Translations under genes and position numbers: made by a program
Source of the DNA: Saccharomyces paradoxus
Taxonomy: Eukaryota; Ascomycota; Saccharomycetes; Saccharomycetales; Saccharomycetaceae
Length of the DNA stretch: 55,553 nt
Reading direction: 5' to 3'
Assembly: GCF_002079055.1 (NCBI RefSeq)
Contig: NC_047497.1
Span: 635,001-690,553 of the forward strand
The notes under the pieces: generated by a model
Told to the model about the DNA's origin: nothing
What the model saw: only the letters and a program-made list of their open reading frames with translations
The model's database searches: none
Part shown: positions 51,712 through 55,553 of the stretch, piece by piece
Position numbering within the stretch: position 1 is the stretch's first letter
Layout: the number at the start of each line of letters is the position of its first letter

Positions 51712-53549
51712 AGTGTATGCGATCTTAATTCCGATGATGAAGTTAACCCTCGAAACCTTGTGTTCTCTCTAATAGCCTCGAGGCCGTTATATTATATGTA
51801 AAAGATGCAAAATATACTCACACATGAATATGGTAGGAGTGGCGCTGCGGATAATGCATTACTCAAGAGAAGTATACAACGCTAACCCGAAATATCAGAC
51901 TACATAACAGATTCAAAATTGCGGGAACCAAGAATGGTAATTGACGTATCATGCCTATAATAAATTTTTAATAGTGTCTAATATTTCACTAAAAGGTTTC
52001 ATAAATGATCAATTGCAGTTCCCTCAGTAAGAACAAACGGATAACAGCCTATGGTGAACAAGGAGCACATGAGTGTTAAAGACAGTGCCTCGCACGCACT
52101 GAATGCAAGCAAGATCAATATAGCTGCTGATCTGGAAACGAGATAACAAATATAATATTCAGTTTATCAACTAAGAGACAGTATAACATAAGTGAAGTTA
52201 AGATACTGGGCCTCAAAGCAAATAAAAGTAGAATCCCCTCTTGATGAAACAACAAGTATAATATTGCTTGATAGTATATGTTTTGAATTATTCAGATTCA
52301 AGCCATTCACAATATCGAACCTGATATATGCCGTATACCGAAAATACTTCTCATTACCTATTGTATCCTTTTTATGTTTGTGGTGTAAATAGAAGTTTCT
52401 TAAACATTAAGAAAAGAATGAAATAAACTTTTACGTCTTGGTCACTACGTTAACATTGCTCCATAACTTAAGAATTATGGAATGAGAGGTTTTGTAATTT
52501 CAATACCCATATAACGTTGTATAATTATGGTGAACCTATGTGCTCCTAATGACAGTATATGTTTTTAAAAGTTTTTATTTTTCTATCAAACATCTTCTGG
52601 ACCATTGATACTCCTTATTAAGGATTCTCAAGTTAAAGTATCACAGAAGAAATATATATTTAGCTCTAAAATGCACTACTAATTGCTGGGTAGTCTGATT
52701 ACGGGATCACTTTACACATATAGCATACAATATACAAAGAGGCATTGACTTAGCTACCGAAGAAGTATTGAATCATTTAATGTCTATGAGAATACCATTA
52801 GTAATGGCATATTACTGTTCCGGTGCATGATGCTGGAATAATAATGCTAAGTTTCTTCCAAATAAACGTGTGGCTGGGGGATACGGTAAAACAATCCTCT
52901 CCTGCTCGTGAAGAGAAAAGTTTTATGCCACACCGAATGCATCGCGGTAGACGTCCAAGGTAAAGTTAACCTGGGATTCGTTGGTATACTTCAAACAGCT
53001 TGGGCTAACTCTCTCAAAAGAACTTTGAGAATAAGGAAATTGGGTACAATATATATCATATTCGCCAATAGCAAAAAAGAAAAGTAAGGTCGCATCACAA
53101 TTCTTTGACAGGCACTTGTATAGGTAAAAGAAGTGGTTTTGAATTCGACTAAACAGGGTCCGGGTACTTTAGTATACGTCACGGATGGAGTGACTTGGTT
53201 CTCAAATTGTGGCAATAGAGTTCAAGTGCAAACATTATCGTTTATTTCACAACTGAAGAATATATGTGCAATGTAAAAAATTTGCGAAAAAATATAAAAA
53301 ATGTGATTGAGAAGACATCCATGGAGATAGGTAAACAATGTTGAACTCCACAAAAAAAATGAAGCATAAGGTGAACTGCTCACATTATGTAGTCCGCTTA
53401 AATGCTATTGGTTGTATTTAGCGTCGCATATGTATAAAGTCGGCGTACATAGTATCAAAGCAAGAGGGTGCGTATATTATCAGGCTGGCGGATTGTCTAT
53501 TTCCTACATACGGGGATATGGTTTTTTGAGGGTGTATAATGAATTCGTA

Positions 53550-53750
53550 ATAGTATGATATGAGTCTGAATGAGTATTATGGGTAAATGAAGAAGGACAA
53601 GAAGCGCTGCGGTAAGTGATGCCTGTGGTGCTGTGGCATAGCCGCCAGGGTAACTTTGCATGATATGAGCCTCGATGCGTATTATTTGAGGGTCAAATAT
53701 TACACCAGATCCGTATGCGTGTGCCACATAATTACAAGACATTTAAAGTA
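53550..53750. repeat. Possible diverged X-element fragment
   Basis: ATTATGGGTAAATG at 53576 also occurs in core X at 54939, and the following 50 bp can be aligned with gaps. CCGTATGCGTGTGCC at 53710 resembles the CCGTGTGCGTATG of core X near 55079. Two imperfect copies of a GATATGAGYCT...ATTAT motif lie near 53559 and 53662. The similarity is weak and judged by eye. Confidence 0.3.
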
Positions 53751-53808
53751 GTATATTATATGTACATGTGTATTACAAGAGGTGGTATAAGATGAAAATG
53801 TGGAGTAT

Positions 53809-54059
53809 TGTTGAATGTGATAACCCAAAAGCATGATATGGGTAATGTTTCAGTACTGTTTCAGAATTGTTTCAGTAATGTCTTAGACAAGGAAAACATA
53901 GAGCAGCAAACCTCCGATCCGACAGTACTTAAGAAACCATAGTTTCTGTGTACAAGAGTAGTACCTATGTAATTCTTACATTTACATAACATATAGAAAG
54001 GTCCAATAAACTTACAACATTATGACATATAAGCTAGATCGTAATTCACTACGTCAACA
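53809..54059 (+). mobile_element. Ty5-family solo LTR
   Basis: The element begins TGTTGAATGTGATAACCC and ends TCAACA, so the ends are inverted (TGTTGA/TCAACA), and it is 251 bp, the length reported for Ty5 LTRs. The internal sequence agrees with the Ty5 LTR as I remember it. The distal end coincides with the point where similarity to the X-flanking sequence of other telomeres stops, as expected for an insertion. No five-base target duplication is evident (AGTAT before, CTTTT after), and no Ty5 internal region is adjacent, so it is a solo LTR left by recombination. It looks whole and fairly young. Ty5 is known to target silent chromatin such as X elements. Confidence 0.85.
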
Positions 54060-54726
54060 CTTTTTTCATTTTTTGGCGCGCCGCGGTCGGGCCGTATAGA
54101 ATATGCGTCACTTCTAAGAACAAGATTGCAGAACAGAGCAGTGCGAGTTACAAGTCATGGTATCAGACTCTCATTTTTTGACACGTAAAATATTATTATT
54201 TCTGTGTTAGATTAGTTTTTTATGTAACTGTAACTAGAAATAAAGTTGAGGAGTTAGTGTTCTACCAACAATAAGGTAGAGGACGTAAGATAAAGTGAGG
54301 CAATATCGTAGTGTCCGTTTTAGTATACGCCGCTGATAAGTTATAATACAGTAGAATTATAGAAGTTTTGTTATAGATCCTATTAAGTAACGTACCTATC
54401 ACTCTATTGTCTTGTTTAAATATAGTCTCTTCGTATGAGTAGTGTCACGTATATGACTAAGAATGTATCAGTTATGCTTTCATTGTTATGACAGATAGCA
54501 TATGGGAATGGAAATAGGATACAATTATATCATAGCACCCGCATGAGTGCGAGCCACTACCACATTATAGCTCAGTGAATAGAGCGTTACAATAGTGAGG
54601 TAACATAATGCTCTAGTGTGAAGTCGGTGTAAGCATTGAATATTCTGAATGGCATCCGTTCAAGCAACTTGGAACGTTAAGGAACTTTTAAGTTAATGAT
54701 ACCATGATAGTGCTCCTACCCAAGTC
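54060..54726. other. Conserved centromere-proximal flank of the X element
   Basis: From GGCGCGCCGCGGTCGGGCCG onward (54077) the sequence matches, as far as I recall it, the X-proximal region of S. cerevisiae chromosome ends such as I-L (read in reverse), including the ACACGTAAAATATT and CATATGGGAATGGAAATA stretches. It holds no gene. It is shared subtelomeric DNA that normally adjoins core X. Confidence 0.7.
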
Positions 54727-55200
54727 AATATGTTTATGTATTATTGTTGAAAGATAAAATATTTTTATGTTTAGGTGATTTTTGTGGTGATTTTTCTGTA
54801 ATATTGACATAAGTGTGTATAAATTGAGTGGTTAACGCATATGGTGTCAAAGTGGTATAACGTATGTATTAATAGCAGTTGTACAATATTTGGAACCGCC
54901 AAATGAGATGTAGATATTAAAATGTGGATAATCATGGGCATTATGGGTAAATGGCACAGGGTATAGACCCCTGAGGCAAGTGCCGTGTATGGTGATGTTA
55001 TGGTGTATATGGTAGTGTGAGAGATGGGAGTGGAGTGGATGTGAGAGTAGGGTAAGTTGAGATGGTATACTGTAGCATCCGTGTGCGTATGTAAAATCAG
55101 TATAAGTGAAGGTGAGTATAGATATGATGATGTGTGGTGGTAGTGATGGTGGTATAGAGTGGTAGGGTAAGCACGTGTGTATTATTTACGATCATTTGTT
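54727..55200 (+). repeat. Core X element
   Basis: About 470 bp match the core X of Saccharomyces telomeres from memory of TEL01L, including GTATAACGTATGTATTAA, ATTATGGGTAAATGGCACAG and GTAGCATCCGTGTGCG. Core X elements carry a replication origin and silencing sites and lie at all chromosome ends. An exact ARS consensus is near the proximal edge. ATCATTTGTTAACG at 55191 approaches an Abf1 site but has one base too many in the spacer. A CACGTG lies at 55172. Confidence 0.85.
54763..54773 (+). other. ARS consensus sequence of core X
   Basis: TTTTATGTTTA matches all 11 positions of the ACS WTTTAYRTTTW. It lies within core X at the place where other X elements have their ACS. X-element origins bind ORC but are usually late or dormant; activity here is inferred. 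Confidence 0.75.
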
Positions 55201-55345
55201 AACGTTTCAATATGGTGGGTAGAACAACAGTATAGTGCGTAGCGGATGGTGGATGGTAGAAAGATGGCGGAGTAAGTGGTAATTGGAGGGTAACGGTAAT
55301 GGTGGACGGTGTGTGAGTTGATGGTAGTAAGTAGAGGGATGGATA
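55201..55345. repeat. Distal X-combinatorial-type sequence
   Basis: The stretch between core X and the telomeric tract resembles the variable region distal to core X (GGATGGTGGATGG, GGTAACGG, GTAGTAAGTAGAGGGATGG). It is short, and no TTAGGG (Tbf1-type) copy is present, unlike many other ends. No Y' sequence follows. Confidence 0.65.
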
Positions 55346-55553
55346 GTGGGTGTGGGTGTGGTGTGTGGGTGTGGGTGTGGTGTGTGTGTGGGTGTGGGTG
55401 TGGTGGGTGTGGGTGTGGGTGTGGTGTGTGTGGGTGTGGTGTGTGTGGGTGTGGTGTGGTGTGGGTGTGGTGTGTGGGTGTGGGTGTGGTGTGGGTGTGG
55501 GTGTGGTGTGTGGGTGTGGGTGTGGGTGTGGGTGTGGGTGTGGGTGTGGTGTG
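55346..55553 (+). repeat. Telomeric TG1-3 repeat tract
   Basis: A continuous 208-bp run of irregular TG, TGG and TGGG units reaches the window edge. This is the Saccharomyces telomerase product read toward the chromosome end, with many Rap1-type GGTGTGTGGGTGT matches. The real telomere may extend beyond the sequence. Confidence 0.97.

Larger units (their letters stand above)
50609..53808. other. Subtelomeric gene-free region distal to GEX2
   Basis: These 3.2 kb have no intact gene I can recognise. One minus-strand frame (51392-51711) looks protein-like and is listed separately. Other frames (52192-52392, 52991-53215, 53497-53742) are short and lack known motifs. The stretch 53550-53750 has weak similarity to core X. 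Composition is AT-rich, with scattered TATA-like runs but no tandem array. Confidence 0.55.

Noticed and set aside
55191-55204. Abf1 site in core X
   Set aside because: The match needs a six-base spacer after RTCRY, whereas the consensus has five; left as a near-match only.

Overview
The window reads as the right end of a Saccharomyces chromosome, colinear with the chromosome XI right arm of S. cerevisiae from SRP40 (cut by the left edge) to the telomere. Gene order and product families match YKR092C to YKR106W one for one: SRP40, PTR2, RPL40B, MLP1, PCC1, ESL2, PCK1, UBP11, BAS1, SKG1, SIR1, FLO10, NFT1, VBA5, GEX2. The proteins differ from my memory of the S288C versions at many sites, most of all Sir1, Flo10, Mlp1 and Ubp11. 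NFT1 is one intact reading frame, and a Ty5-type solo LTR sits beside the telomeric X element. Together this suggests a close sister species, most likely S. paradoxus, rather than S288C; no database comparison was possible.

Bases 1-28800 are an ordinary, dense chromosome arm. They hold a di/tripeptide transporter with a long regulated promoter (PTR2), a spliced ubiquitin-ribosomal protein fusion with an 8-base first exon (RPL40B), the nuclear basket coiled-coil protein Mlp1, the small spliced KEOPS subunit gene PCC1, an Est1-like PIN-domain protein (ESL2), gluconeogenic PEP carboxykinase (PCK1), a ubiquitin protease (UBP11), the Myb activator Bas1, the membrane protein Skg1 and the silencing factor Sir1. 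Two genes, RPL40B and PCC1, need splicing and are mis-called or missed by simple ORF reading.

Bases 28800-50600 are sparse and subtelomeric in character. FLO10 is flanked by long gene-free stretches (4.4 kb and 3.3 kb) and carries an expanded repeat array built from two module sizes, 63 bp and 42 bp. Next come the full-length ABC transporter NFT1 and the divergent transporter pair VBA5/GEX2.

Bases 50600-55553 are the chromosome end: about 3.2 kb without a convincing gene, a Ty5-family solo LTR of 251 bp, the X-flanking region, a core X element with an exact ARS consensus, and about 208 bp of irregular TG1-3 telomeric repeat running off the right edge. No Y' element and no TTAGGG-type subtelomeric repeats are present. 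Functionally the distal part joins surface adhesion (FLO10), transport and detoxification (NFT1, VBA5, GEX2) and a silencing gene (SIR1) lying in the kind of chromatin that Sir proteins act on. I found no undescribed multigene system; the strongest curiosities are the two-module repeat grammar of FLO10, the uORF overlapping the NFT1 start, and the Ty5 LTR/X junction.
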